Shown: positions 38,382-47,450, counted from the stretch's first letter. The stretch: 51,566 nt of DNA from Deltaproteobacteria bacterium (GCA_029261815.1 JAJDAQ010000170.1:1-51566), one strand, 5' to 3'. Notes: generated by a model from the sequence alone, not told the origin. Translations and numbers: made by a program.

Positions 38382-39224
38382 ATGGTCTTTCTGCGGCGCC
38401 AGGCGCCGATCCACCTGACGCCAGAGCGGGCCTCGGAGCTCCGGACGTCCCTCAATTCGCCGGTCGTGGCGTCGCCCGACCTGCCTGAGGGGCCGTGCCG
38501 CGCGTCGATCCTGGTCCATCGCGAGATCGAGGGGACGCTGCACATCTCGGTCGGCGTTCGTTCGCTCAAGACCGGGGATGCCGCGATCTGGACCAGCGAC
38601 TCAGACCTCGGCGAAGCGACGTCGGTCGATGTCGCCGTCGATGCTTCGCTGTCCTTCGCCGAAGGCATGGGCTTCCTGTTCGACGATGAGAGTCGGGCAT
38701 CGGGCGCCGGGGCACACCGCGCCTGGACCGATCTGATGGGCGAGCCCACGGGTGAGCCGGTGCATTCGCGCCCAGACGGCCCCAAGATCGAGTTGGCCGA
38801 TGGCGACGACGTCCTCGAACTCGTCGACACGATCGAGCCCGTGGAACCGGCAGAGTTGGGTTCCGGTGAGATCGTCTGGGGCGAGCCGTACGAAGATTCA
38901 GAACTCGAGCTGGCGGATGGGCCGGGGTTCGACCTCGAGTCGGCCAGTTTCGACACCGCAGAACCCAAGGTTCCGCTGTCAAAATTTCGCAATGGCGCCG
39001 CTGTGCCGACCGAGCGGCAGGCCCGCCGGGTCGACGACACGCCGGAGCCGCGCGTCGCGAAGACGCGAGCGCCCAAACGAGAGGCGGCCCAGGCGGGCAC
39101 ACAGGACCCGGTTGATGGGACCCAGGGTCGCGCCGCGCTCGGGAAGCTCAAATTGGTCAAACGCCGTCGCGATGCCGCGGCGGAACGGAAGAAATGGATC
39201 GATCGGGTCCTTTCGTCCTTTTAG
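38382..39224 (+). CDS. Protein of unknown function, acidic middle and basic C-terminus
   Basis: A 280-residue protein from ATG 38382; no clear ribosome-binding site is seen and the frame is open upstream to 38028. Residues about 1-105 look like a folded alpha/beta domain (RASILVHREIEGTLHISVGV). Residues about 120-200 are acidic and probably disordered (ELADGDDVLELVDTIEPVE). The last 70 are rich in Lys, Arg and Ala, ending KKWIDRVLSSF. I do not recognise the family. It is divergent from korA and 22 nt before a PilF-like lipoprotein gene, so an envelope or pilus link is possible but unproven. Confidence 0.6.
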   Translation: MVFLRRQAPIHLTPERASELRTSLNSPVVASPDLPEGPCRASILVHREIEGTLHISVGVRSLKTGDAAIWTSDSDLGEATSVDVAVDASLSFAEGMGFLFDDESRASGAGAHRAWTDLMGEPTGEPVHSRPDGPKIELADGDDVLELVDTIEPVEPAELGSGEIVWGEPYEDSELELADGPGFDLESASFDTAEPKVPLSKFRNGAAVPTERQARRVDDTPEPRVAKTRAPKREAAQAGTQDPVDGTQGRAALGKLKLVKRRRDAAAERKKWIDRVLSSF

Positions 39225-39246
39225 CCATGACCTGAGGAGGGTCGTT

Positions 39247-40071
39247 ATGAACCATTATCTGGTCGCACTGTTGGGTTGCGTGCTGGCAACGGGAGTCGGT
39301 TGCGCGACCGGCGCTGGGCCGACCGCACCGCCGGCCGCGCAAGCGAACGCGTCGCGAATCGAGAAGCCGGCCGAGGTGAGTCACGCCGAGAAGGCACGCG
39401 CCCGCTCTCACCAGAGCGTCGGTGTCAGCTACCTCCGAGACGGCAACGTTGCGCTCGCGATTCGCGAACTCCGGAGCGCAGCGAAGCTGGATCCAGCAGA
39501 CAAGTGGATCCAGCTCGCGCTGGCCGAGGCGTATCGCCGGCGGGGACTTTTCGACGATGCGGAGCGCCACCTTCTCACGGCGCTCGTGATCGACCCGGAA
39601 TCGCAGGAGTCCCGGCTCACGCTGTCGGCCCTCTACATCCAGCTGGAACGCTACGAGGAATCGATCGTTCACGCAGATTGGCTGATCGACGAGCCGACGT
39701 TTCCGCGTCCCTGGCTCGCGCTGACGAACAAGGGGTTCGCCGAGATCAAGCTCGAACGGCCGAAGGCGGCACGCGAGAGCCTCGAACTCGCCATCCAGTA
39801 CCACGACCGCTACTGGCGCGCGATTCTCAACCTCGCCATCCTCGACGCCGAGGAAGGCAAGAAGCTCGATGCGATCGAAGGCCTCGAAGACGTTGTCGCC
39901 CTCAAGCCGGGACCGATGCCGATTGCTGAAGCCAGCTTCCGACTTGCCGAGATCTACGTTTCATTCGGTAATCGGGAGGGAGCGATCCAGCACTTCGAAG
40001 TGGCTGCGTTACAACGCCCGAGTGGCACCTGGGGGAAGCGATCGGAGGACTACCTGAAGCGCCTGCGCTAG
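39247..40071 (+). CDS. TPR lipoprotein, PilF/PilW-like
   Basis: A 274-residue protein from ATG 39247, behind GAGGAGGG. A signal peptide (LVALLGCVLATGVGC) ends at a lipobox-like cysteine at about residue 19. About five TPRs follow (GVSYLRDGNVALAIREL, EAYRRRGLFDDAERHLL and so on). PilF/PilW-type TPR lipoproteins assemble the PilQ secretin of type IV pili in the outer membrane. The identification is supported by the next gene, a RodZ-like protein, because pilF-rodZ is a known gene order in Gammaproteobacteria, and by the pilin genes near 50 kb. A general TPR lipoprotein remains possible. Confidence 0.75.
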   Translation: MNHYLVALLGCVLATGVGCATGAGPTAPPAAQANASRIEKPAEVSHAEKARARSHQSVGVSYLRDGNVALAIRELRSAAKLDPADKWIQLALAEAYRRRGLFDDAERHLLTALVIDPESQESRLTLSALYIQLERYEESIVHADWLIDEPTFPRPWLALTNKGFAEIKLERPKAARESLELAIQYHDRYWRAILNLAILDAEEGKKLDAIEGLEDVVALKPGPMPIAEASFRLAEIYVSFGNREGAIQHFEVAALQRPSGTWGKRSEDYLKRLR

Positions 40072-40088
40072 GCCCCGAGGCTCGGGGC

Positions 40089-40742
40089 GTGGCGCCTGGC
40101 TCATCGTCCACGGACGATGCCGCCACAGGAACATCCTCCGCCCCCGACACCGCCGATTCCATCGGGCAGTCTTCCGATTCCATCGGACGGTCTTCCGATT
40201 CCATCGGGCGGTACCTCTCGCGGCAGCGACAGCTGCGCGGGATCAGCCTCGACGAGTTGGCCCAGCTCACGCGCATCCCAATCCGTTCGCTGGAGCGACT
40301 CGAGGCCGGAGCCTTTGACGGTCAAGCGGACGGCTTCGCGCGCGGTTTCGTGCGGACGGTGGCGGTCGCGATCGGCCTTGATGCGGACGAGGCGGTCTCG
40401 CGCATCTTGAAGGAGTCCGTCGTCGAGAGCGGCGTCTCATTGACGACGCTCGGCCGTGGTGTCGTTTTGTTAGGTGCGCTCTTGGTCGCGATCTTTGGCG
40501 CCATTGCCGTGATCGATGTCTGGCAACGAACGCCGAGCGTGGTGCCGACGAGCGAGGCGCTTCCCGTTCGTCGGGACGCGGTCCGGGCGCTCGCCCTCCA
40601 GGAAGGTCAGGCTCCGCCCGTCACACTGCAGCCCGGGGGCGTCCCGGCTGCGGCGTTGCTCCCCGAACCCGCGCCTGAACCCGCCGAGGCGGGCAGCGCA
40701 GATGCCACGAAAACTCCGCCCCCGGCGGCCGAGGCTCCCTGA
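40089..40742 (+). CDS. RodZ-like HTH membrane protein
   Basis: A 217-residue protein from GTG 40089, without a strong ribosome-binding site. A Ser/Asp-rich N-terminus includes the heptads DSIGQSS and DSIGRSS. An HTH_25 cro-like domain spans about 39-105 (YLSRQRQLRGISLDELAQLT ...). One transmembrane helix follows (about 120-142, GVVLLGALLVAIFGAIAVI), then a Pro/Ala-rich tail. RodZ connects MreB to the cell-wall machinery and has the same HTH-TM order, but this tail is short and lacks the usual beta-domain. It is 17 nt after the PilF-like gene and 3 nt before recO. Confidence 0.78.
   Translation: MAPGSSSTDDAATGTSSAPDTADSIGQSSDSIGRSSDSIGRYLSRQRQLRGISLDELAQLTRIPIRSLERLEAGAFDGQADGFARGFVRTVAVAIGLDADEAVSRILKESVVESGVSLTTLGRGVVLLGALLVAIFGAIAVIDVWQRTPSVVPTSEALPVRRDAVRALALQEGQAPPVTLQPGGVPAAALLPEPAPEPAEAGSADATKTPPPAAEAP
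40155..40211 (+). repeat. 21-bp direct repeats in the 5' end of the RodZ-like gene
   Basis: Two complete 21-bp copies starting GATTCCATCGG (40155-40175, 40176-40196) and a third copy complete for its first 15 bases give the in-frame DSIGQSS-DSIGRSS-DSIGR peptide ahead of the HTH domain. Confidence 0.85.
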
Positions 40743-40745
40743 CCG

Positions 40746-41558
40746 TTGGCCACGCTCCATACCCACGCGCTCGTACTCCGCTCGAACGACTTCGGCGAGT
40801 CGGACCGCATTCTCCATCTCCTGACGCCTGACACCGGACGACTCACCGTGATCGCAAAGGGTGCACGCCGCAGCATCAAGCGCTTCGGGGGCAACCTCGA
40901 TTTCTTCAATCACCTGCGTGTGCAGGTGGAGCGCCGGCGTCCGACGTCGATGGCGCGGCTTGAACTGGCCCGGCTGGAGCGGACCTTCCACGGTCTTCGG
41001 GAAAGCCCCGAGCGGTTCGCGCTGGGTTCCTACGTCCTGGAACTCCTCGACCGCCTCGCGCCCGAAGGCGGCGCCCGAGAGGATCGCGATCGGCTGTTCC
41101 GGTTCGGTCTGGGCGCGCTCGACTGGATCAATCGCGAACCCCCGGACGCGCGGATGCGCGTCCTGCTGGAGTTGCGCACGCTGGACGCGGTGGGACTTCG
41201 CCCCGAGTTCGGGCGCTGCGTCCGCTGTGCAAACGCCCTGGTCGCGGGGGATGGACCGCGGGTGGCCTTCCGGGTGGCCGATGGCGGTCCCCTGTGTCGC
41301 CGCTGTCAGGGGACGAACGAGGACGGCCTTCCGATCCACCTGGGGACCCTGCGGGCCCTGGAGGCCAGTCTGGGCTTTCCCCTCGACCGACTCGGCCGCA
41401 TCGGATGGAACGCAGGGGCCGTGAACGAGGCCCAGGGACTGCTCCGACGTTTCCTGCGGTTCCACGTCGGACTGGAGCTGAGGAGCGAAGCCTTCCTGGA
41501 GCAATTGACACTCCGAGGACCCGAGGGGAAACTGCGTCCTCCGCAGCCCCCGTCCTAA
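40746..41558 (+). CDS. recO: DNA repair protein RecO
   Basis: A 270-residue protein from TTG 40746, 3 nt after the previous stop. The OB-fold N-terminus (about 1-80) has ALVLRSNDFGESDRILHLLT and VIAKGARRSIKRFGG, hallmarks of RecO. A helical domain and a zinc-binding element follow, with the pairs CVRC (about 159-162) and CRRC (about 182-185). RecO anneals DNA and loads RecA with RecR in gap repair. It lies upstream of glyS and ppdK. Confidence 0.93.
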   Translation: MATLHTHALVLRSNDFGESDRILHLLTPDTGRLTVIAKGARRSIKRFGGNLDFFNHLRVQVERRRPTSMARLELARLERTFHGLRESPERFALGSYVLELLDRLAPEGGAREDRDRLFRFGLGALDWINREPPDARMRVLLELRTLDAVGLRPEFGRCVRCANALVAGDGPRVAFRVADGGPLCRRCQGTNEDGLPIHLGTLRALEASLGFPLDRLGRIGWNAGAVNEAQGLLRRFLRFHVGLELRSEAFLEQLTLRGPEGKLRPPQPPS

Positions 41559-41609
41559 GACGGCGCCCCCAGATCCGGGAGAACGAAGGCTGCCTCCGAG
41601 GATCGCACC

Positions 41610-42950
41610 ATGTCTGCCCCCGACGACAACGCCCGTTCCGCTGTGCGCATGGAGGACCTGGTGTCCCTGTGCGCGCGCCGGGGCTTCATCTTCCAGAGTG
41701 GAGAGATCTACGGCGGTATCAACGGGTTCTGGGACTACGGCCCGCTGGGGGTCGAGCTCAAGAACAACGTCAAGCAGTTCTGGTGGCAGCGGATGGTGCG
41801 CGAGCGCGACGATGTCGAAGGACTGGACGGCGCGATCATCACCCATCCGCGGACGTGGGAAGCATCCGGACACGTCGCGAACTTCAGCGACCCCATGGTC
41901 GATTGCCGTCTGTGCCAGAAGCGATTTCGCGCGGATCAACTCGAGGGCATCGCGCCCTGTTCAGAGGGGCGGGGCGGCGAACATTCGCTGACCGAGCCGC
42001 GCGACTTCAACTTGATGCTCGAGACCCATATCGGCGCCCAGGCCGACGGATCCTCGGTGGCCTACCTGCGGGCCGAGACCTGCGGGCCGATCTTCACCGC
42101 GTTCAAGCGCGTGCGCGACGGGGCTCGGCAGAAGGTTCCGTTCGGGATCGCCCAGATCGGAAAGGCATTCCGCAACGAGATCAACCCGCGCAATTTCACC
42201 TTCCGTTCACGGGAATTCGAGCAGATGGAGATGGAGTTCTTCTGCCATCCCGACGAGAGCGCGAAATGGTTCGAGCACTGGAAGGAAGTGCGCATGCAGT
42301 TCCATCGCGATCTCGGATTCGATGCGTCGAACCTCCGTACGCGCCCGCACGCGCCGGACGAACTGGCGCACTACGCGAACGCGGCCGAGGACGTCGAGTT
42401 CCTCTTTCCCTTCGGCTGGCAGGAGATCGAGGGAATCCACGATCGCGGCACCTACGACTTGACCCAGCACACGGAGTTCTCGGGCAAGGACCTCACGGAG
42501 TTCAACGAGCAGACCAAGGAGCGTTTCACGCCCGCGGTCATCGAGACCTCCGTCGGGGCCGACCGGACGACACTGGCGCTCCTGTGCAATGCCTATCACG
42601 AGGAAGAACTCGAAGGGGGCGACAAGCGGACGGTCCTGAAGTTCGTGCCCGCGGTTGCCCCGATCAAGGTCGCGGTCCTTCCGCTGTCGAAGAAGCTTCG
42701 GGAGCCGGCACGTCGCTTGTTGGGCGACCTTCGAAAACGCTTGAACGTGTTCTACGACGAGTCCGGAAACATCGGCCGTCGCTATCGGCGGCAAGATGAG
42801 GTCGGGACCCCGTGGTGTGTGACGTGGGACTTCGATTCAGAAGAAGACGGACAGGTGACCGTGCGCGAGCGTGACACGATGACGCAAGAACGCGTCTCGG
42901 CCGATCGGCTACGCGACTACTTCCAGGATCGTATGGAGGACGGCCAGTGA
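41610..42950 (+). CDS. glyS: Glycyl-tRNA synthetase, dimeric type
   Basis: A 446-residue class II synthetase of the single-chain alpha2 type found in archaea, eukaryotes and a subset of bacteria, not the alpha2beta2 GlyQ/GlyS of most Proteobacteria. Motifs: LCARRGFIFQSGEIYGGINGFWDYGPLG at the N-terminus (read in parts), the cysteine-bearing insert DCRLCQKRF, motif 2 around FRNEINPRNFTFRSREF, and an anticodon-binding domain ending in RERDTMTQERV. The ATG at 41610 follows a GAGG-like stretch. The stop overlaps the ppdK start (GTGA), so the two are translationally coupled. Confidence 0.95.
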   Translation: MSAPDDNARSAVRMEDLVSLCARRGFIFQSGEIYGGINGFWDYGPLGVELKNNVKQFWWQRMVRERDDVEGLDGAIITHPRTWEASGHVANFSDPMVDCRLCQKRFRADQLEGIAPCSEGRGGEHSLTEPRDFNLMLETHIGAQADGSSVAYLRAETCGPIFTAFKRVRDGARQKVPFGIAQIGKAFRNEINPRNFTFRSREFEQMEMEFFCHPDESAKWFEHWKEVRMQFHRDLGFDASNLRTRPHAPDELAHYANAAEDVEFLFPFGWQEIEGIHDRGTYDLTQHTEFSGKDLTEFNEQTKERFTPAVIETSVGADRTTLALLCNAYHEEELEGGDKRTVLKFVPAVAPIKVAVLPLSKKLREPARRLLGDLRKRLNVFYDESGNIGRRYRRQDEVGTPWCVTWDFDSEEDGQVTVRERDTMTQERVSADRLRDYFQDRMEDGQ

Positions 42951-45751
42951 CCGCCCGGAAGAAGGCCGTAGGCCGCAAGAAGACTGCGGCCAAGAAGCCC
43001 ACCCCGCGGAAGACTGCGAAGAAACGTCCGGCCAGGAAGGCCGCCGCGCCGGCTGCCAAACGCAAGAAGGCGCCCCGCAAGATCTACTTCTTCGGGGACG
43101 GCCGCGCAGAGGGCGGCGCCGAGATGCGCGAGACGCTGGGCGGGAAGGGCGCGAACCTCGCCGAGATGACCCGGCTCGGTGTGCCGGTGCCGTCGGGCTT
43201 CACGATCTCGACCGGTGTCTGCGGCGAGTACAACGATGCCGGCGGTCAGCTCCCGGCCGACGTTCAGCGCGACGCGCTGGCGGCCATGGCCAAGGTCGAG
43301 CGCGTGATGGGCCGCAAGTTCGGCGATGTCTCGAACCCGCTGCTGGTTTCCGTTCGGTCCGGCGCGCGCGTGTCGATGCCGGGGATGATGGACACGGTTC
43401 TCAACCTCGGCCTCAACGACGAGACGGTTCGTGGTCTTGCGGCCGCCGCAACCGAACGCTTCGCCTATGACTCGTATCGCCGTTTCATCCAGATGTATGG
43501 GGATGTCGTCCTCGAGATTCCGCACGAACGCTTCGAGTCGCGCCTCGAGGACCTGAAGGACGATCGCGGAGTCGATCAGGACACCGAACTCAGTGCCAGC
43601 GATTGGCGCAGTCTGATCCGCGAGTACTTCGAGATCGTGGAAGATCACACTGGGAGACCCTTTCCACAGGACCCGCATGAGCAGCTCTGGGGTGCGGTTG
43701 CGGCCGTCTTTCGCAGCTGGGACACGGAACGCGCCATCCGGTACCGCCAGATCGAGGGGATCCCGGAATCCTGGGGAACGGCCGTCAACGTCCAGGCCAT
43801 GGTCTTCGGCAACATGGGCGATGACTGCGCGACCGGCGTCGCGTTTACACGTGACCCCTCGACCGGGGACAAGAACTTCTACGGCGAGTATCTCAAGAAC
43901 GCCCAAGGGGAAGACGTGGTGGCCGGCATCCGGACGCCGCAGCCGATCAACAAGTCGAGTCGCAAGGACGACTCGATGGAGTTGCCCACACTCGAAGACG
44001 AAATGCCGCGTGCGTACCGGGAACTCGTCCGCATCTACAAGCGCCTCGAGAAGCACTACCGCGACATGCAGGACATCGAGTTCACCATCCAGGCGGGCAA
44101 ACTCTGGATGCTGCAGACGCGCAACGGCAAACGCACGGCAGCGGCGGCGATCAAGATCGCTGTCGACATGGCGAAGGAACGGCTGATTTCGCGCGATGAG
44201 GCGATCTGTCGGGTGCCGCCGCACTCGCTCGAACAATTGCTGCATCCCACTCTCGACCCCGAGGCGCCGCGAGACATCATCGCGACGGGTCTGCCGGCGT
44301 CCCCCGGCGCCGCTGTTGGGAGCATCGTGTTCTCGGCCGATGAGGCAGAGGCCGCCGCGAAGAAAGGCGAGCGCGTTGTGCTCGTTCGCGTCGAGACGTC
44401 GCCGGACGACATTCATGGCATGCACGCGGCAGAGGGAATCCTGACCGCGCGAGGCGGAATGACTTCGCACGCGGCCGTGGTCGCCCGCGGGATGGGCAAG
44501 TGCTGCGTCGCGGGCTGCGGCGCGCTCCGCATCGACTACGACGCGGGGACGATGACGATCAACGGGAAGACCTATCACGCCGGCGAGACGATCACCCTCG
44601 AAGGAAGTGCCGGCGTCGTCATCAAGGGCGCAGTGCCCACCATTACACCCGAACTCGGGGGTGCCTTTGGTGAGCTGATGCGTTGGGCCGACAAGCGCCG
44701 AACCGTGAAGGTCCGCACCAACGCAGACACGCCCGGCGATGCCCAGGTCGCTCGCGACTTCGGCGCCGAAGGAATCGGCCTGTGTCGCACGGAGCACATG
44801 TTCTTCGAACCCAACCGCGTGCTCGCCGTGCGGGAGATGATCCTGGCGGATGGGCCGACGTCCCGGCAGCGCGCACTCGACAAGCTGCTGCCGATGCAGC
44901 GAGGCGACTTCGAGGGCATCTTCGAAGCCATGGATGGTCTGCCGGTCACGGTACGGCTGTTGGACCCGCCGTTGCACGAGTTCTTGCCGCACGGAGACGA
45001 TGACCTGACCCAGGTCGCCGAGTCTCTGGGAATCGGTGTTGCCGCACTTCGCGCCAAGGTCGAAGAGGTCAAGGAGTTCAACCCGATGCTGGGCCATCGT
45101 GGTTGCCGACTGGGGATCACGTTTCCCGAGATCTATGCGATGCAGGTGCGCGCGGTGGTCGAGGCGGCCTGCACGGTTGCCGGGCGTGGGATCCGGGTGA
45201 TCCCCGAGATCATGCTTCCGCTGATCTCCCATGTCGGCGAGTTGCGCCGGCTGCGCGCTCTCGTCGAAGACGAGGTCCAGGCGGTGTTGTCCCAGCATCC
45301 GGGCGCAAAGGTGAAGCCCTCGATCGGTACGATGATCGAAGTGCCGCGTGCGGCACTGACAGCGGATCAGATCGCCGAACACGCCGACTTCTTTTCGTTC
45401 GGAACGAACGACCTCACGCAGACGGGTTATGCGCTGTCGCGCGACGACGCCGGGAAGTTCCTGCCCGCCTATATCGAGAGCGGAATCCTCGAGGACGACC
45501 CGTTCGTGTCGGTGGACGAGGATGGGATTGGGCGGCTGATGCAAATCGGCACCGAAGCGGGCCGCTCGGTTCGCCCGGGGCTCAAGGTGGGCATCTGCGG
45601 TGAACACGGGGGGGATCCGAAGTCGATCCGCTTCTGCGTAGCGCTAGGGTTCGACTACGTATCTTGCTCGCCGTTCCGCGTTCCGGTCGCCCGGTTGGCG
45701 GCGGCCCAGGCCGCAATCGAGCTGGCGGCACAGAAGAAGGGACGCGCATGA
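42947..45751 (+). CDS. ppdK: Pyruvate, phosphate dikinase with basic N-terminal tail
   Basis: A 934-residue enzyme that converts pyruvate, ATP and Pi to PEP, AMP and PPi, or the reverse. The nucleotide-binding domain starts near residue 46 (KIYFFGDG, then ETLGGKGANLAEMTRLG). The swivelling domain has the phosphohistidine in GGMTSHAAVVARG. The PEP/pyruvate domain ends with FSFGTNDLTQ and GICGEHGGDPKS (catalytic Cys). Ahead of it is a tail of about 45 residues in which 21 are Lys or Arg, mixed with Ala, Pro and Thr, resembling histone-H1-like bacterial proteins. The GTG start is coupled to the glyS stop, which supports the tail being translated. Confidence 0.95.
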   Translation: MTARKKAVGRKKTAAKKPTPRKTAKKRPARKAAAPAAKRKKAPRKIYFFGDGRAEGGAEMRETLGGKGANLAEMTRLGVPVPSGFTISTGVCGEYNDAGGQLPADVQRDALAAMAKVERVMGRKFGDVSNPLLVSVRSGARVSMPGMMDTVLNLGLNDETVRGLAAAATERFAYDSYRRFIQMYGDVVLEIPHERFESRLEDLKDDRGVDQDTELSASDWRSLIREYFEIVEDHTGRPFPQDPHEQLWGAVAAVFRSWDTERAIRYRQIEGIPESWGTAVNVQAMVFGNMGDDCATGVAFTRDPSTGDKNFYGEYLKNAQGEDVVAGIRTPQPINKSSRKDDSMELPTLEDEMPRAYRELVRIYKRLEKHYRDMQDIEFTIQAGKLWMLQTRNGKRTAAAAIKIAVDMAKERLISRDEAICRVPPHSLEQLLHPTLDPEAPRDIIATGLPASPGAAVGSIVFSADEAEAAAKKGERVVLVRVETSPDDIHGMHAAEGILTARGGMTSHAAVVARGMGKCCVAGCGALRIDYDAGTMTINGKTYHAGETITLEGSAGVVIKGAVPTITPELGGAFGELMRWADKRRTVKVRTNADTPGDAQVARDFGAEGIGLCRTEHMFFEPNRVLAVREMILADGPTSRQRALDKLLPMQRGDFEGIFEAMDGLPVTVRLLDPPLHEFLPHGDDDLTQVAESLGIGVAALRAKVEEVKEFNPMLGHRGCRLGITFPEIYAMQVRAVVEAACTVAGRGIRVIPEIMLPLISHVGELRRLRALVEDEVQAVLSQHPGAKVKPSIGTMIEVPRAALTADQIAEHADFFSFGTNDLTQTGYALSRDDAGKFLPAYIESGILEDDPFVSVDEDGIGRLMQIGTEAGRSVRPGLKVGICGEHGGDPKSIRFCVALGFDYVSCSPFRVPVARLAAAQAAIELAAQKKGRA

Positions 45752-46377
45752 CCTCCATCCGTCGAGTCGCCGCCGTATGCGCGATCGTCTGCGCGGCATC
45801 GCTCTCCACAGGCTGCGCCTCTTGGTGGCCCTGGGGCGGTCCCGATCTGCCGGAACCCGCGGACTTGCCCGATCCGCGCGAGAAGGACCGTTTCTCGTGG
45901 CTGCCAAGCCTGCCGGACTGGGACCTCCCCGACGTGGATCTGTGGCCGTTCGGCCCGGACTGGGAGGGGCCGGCCCCTGACTCGGCGCACGGCATCGAGG
46001 TGGTCGACAACGAAGCCGTCGTGGCGTTCTACGAGCGCGCCCAGCGCTTCTACGGTCGCCTGGCGGGCCGCCGTTTCAACACGCTGACCACTTACCGCGA
46101 CCCCTTCTTCCGCGACTTCTTCCAGACGGAGGGCTCACACGCGGACTACTACGCGGACCTCACTCATGCGCTGCGCCTGGCGTACTTCGAGCAGAACACG
46201 CCGGTGACGCTCGACGTCCTGGAGCTGCGGCTCGAGGGCCCGGGGCGCGCGGTCGTCCGTACCCGCATCGTCGGCGAGAACAATCTGCCGCTTCGCTGGT
46301 GGGAAACAGAGCTGGTTCGCGAAGATCGCTGGGAGCGCGCCGACGGCACCTGGTGGATCGTCCCGGGGGCGATCTAG
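45748..46377 (+). CDS. Lipoprotein with NTF2-like domain
   Basis: A 209-residue protein from ATG 45748, overlapping the ppdK stop. A signal peptide ends in a clear lipobox (SLSTGC, Cys about 23). A Trp/Pro/Asp-rich linker (PSLPDWDLPDVDLWPFG) is followed by about 125 residues whose pattern fits the NTF2/SnoaL-like cone fold: AVVAFYERAQRFYGRLAGR ... RWWETELVREDRW ... GTWWIVPG. Members often serve as binding domains. No function can be assigned. It is probably membrane-anchored and closes the recO-glyS-ppdK run. Confidence 0.8.
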   Translation: MTSIRRVAAVCAIVCAASLSTGCASWWPWGGPDLPEPADLPDPREKDRFSWLPSLPDWDLPDVDLWPFGPDWEGPAPDSAHGIEVVDNEAVVAFYERAQRFYGRLAGRRFNTLTTYRDPFFRDFFQTEGSHADYYADLTHALRLAYFEQNTPVTLDVLELRLEGPGRAVVRTRIVGENNLPLRWWETELVREDRWERADGTWWIVPGAI

Positions 46378-46535
46378 CCGCTCTATTGGCGGCGACACCC
46401 CCCAAAAGCGTCGCGCCGCCGTCACCGTTCTTGACGGCTTCTTCGCAGGGCCCTGACCGTTCCGTCACCGACGGAGAACCGGGTCGGCCGCTGCTGTCGT
46501 ATGATCTGGGTACGCCGTGAAGATCGGCACCAAGA

Positions 46536-46556
46536 TGTGGAAATTATTTCTCCACA
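46536..46556. promoter_or_regulatory. Dyad TGTGGA-N9-TCCACA, possible activator (UAS) site
   Basis: Perfect 6-bp arms around an AT-rich 9-nt centre, located about 110 nt upstream of the sigma-54 -24 element and centred near -130 from the predicted start. It shares the core GTGGAAATT with a site before the second pilin gene (50907-50915). Confidence 0.45.
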
Positions 46557-46652
46557 CGCAAGATGCTGCGGTGCGCGATCGACGCTGCGTCAAACCCTGT
46601 TTCCGAAGCAGAATCGGGCGCTTCGAGCAGGGTTTGCTCCCCCTCCCAATGC

Positions 46653-46668
46653 TGGCACGAGGCTTGCT
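46653..46668 (+). promoter_or_regulatory. Sigma-54 promoter upstream of ECF sigma factor gene
   Basis: TGGCACG-AGGC-TTGCT matches the -24/-12 consensus TGGCACG-N4-TTGCW at every defined base. The predicted start is near 46679, giving a leader of about 55 nt to the TTG start at 46734. Confidence 0.85.
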
Positions 46669-46733
46669 TTTCCCCGTCCGGGACCTCGGTCCCTCACCAC
46701 CTTGAGAAGCCAACTCCTGCCAGGGAGCCCTAC

Positions 46734-47414
46734 TTGCAGAGCCAATCCCCCACGTCCGACAACCCGTCGGAGACCCGCGCGCGGGTTTCCGCCTCCACAG
46801 CGGCCCAGCCGGCACCGCGCCGTAAGCCGAAGCGCACCGCGTCCCAGACTCCCTGGGACAGCGACGAGGAATTGGTCAAGGCCATCCTTGCCGGATCGGT
46901 CGAGCATTTCAACCAGCTGTACGAATCGTACTTCCCGCGTGTCTATCGCTTCGCGCTGAAACGCCTGCGCGACTCGGCGGAAGCCGAGGACGTGGCCCAG
47001 GAGGTCTTCGTCACCGTCTATCGAGCGCTGGGAAGCTTCCAGGGGAACTCGAGCCTGCTCGTCTGGATCTTCGGGATCACCAGGAACAAGACGAATCGGC
47101 GTTTTCGCGGCCTTCGCGCCAAGCTCGAGACCGTGGATAGCGAGCCCGCCCTGACGATGATGGCCGCCGACGCACCGACCGATCAGGCCGTCGATGCCCG
47201 CCGCATGCTGGCGCACTGCGAAGAAGTGATCGAGACGCGTCTCACGCCCCTTCAACGGCGCATCTTCCACCTGAAGCACCTGCGTCGGCAGTCGATCCGG
47301 AACATCGCTGAAGCCCTCGGCAAGTCCGAGGACGCCATCAAGGCGAACTTGTACCGGATGCGGCGCACGATCGCCGAGGCCGCGCCCGGCCTCGACCAGA
47401 TCCTGGGCGCTTAG
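46734..47414 (+). CDS. ECF-type RNA polymerase sigma factor (first of two)
   Basis: A 226-residue protein from TTG 46734, with AGGGAG 6-7 nt upstream. After a Ser/Pro/Arg-rich N-terminus of about 40 residues, region 2 (about 45-115) has NQLYESYFPRVYRFALKRL, AEDVAQEVFVTVYRAL and LVWIFGITRNKTNR. Region 4 (about 160-220) has LTPLQRRIFHLKHLR and IRNIAEALGKSEDAIKANL. No transmembrane anti-sigma gene follows; instead comes a second ECF sigma gene. A perfect sigma-54 promoter upstream means its synthesis probably depends on an NtrC-type activator, giving a sigma-54-to-ECF cascade. Confidence 0.92.
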   Translation: MQSQSPTSDNPSETRARVSASTAAQPAPRRKPKRTASQTPWDSDEELVKAILAGSVEHFNQLYESYFPRVYRFALKRLRDSAEAEDVAQEVFVTVYRALGSFQGNSSLLVWIFGITRNKTNRRFRGLRAKLETVDSEPALTMMAADAPTDQAVDARRMLAHCEEVIETRLTPLQRRIFHLKHLRRQSIRNIAEALGKSEDAIKANLYRMRRTIAEAAPGLDQILGA

Positions 47415-47450
47415 GCGCGATCGCCGCCTCTCGCCTGATCGTTCCAGCGG

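Larger units (their letters stand above)
46378..46733 (+). other. Intergenic regulatory region before the first ECF sigma gene
   Basis: 356 nt without a convincing gene. It holds a sigma-54 promoter (46653-46668), a dyad TGTGGA-N9-TCCACA (46536-46556) at a distance typical of enhancer sites, and a TATGAT hexamer (46500-46505) without a matching -35. Open frames crossing it are extensions of the sigma-factor frame or antisense shadows. Confidence 0.7.

Noticed and set aside
42917..45607. 896-residue open frame on the minus strand opposite ppdK
   Set aside because: An antisense shadow: the plus-strand frame is a complete PPDK with all motifs, and long antisense frames are expected in GC-rich DNA.
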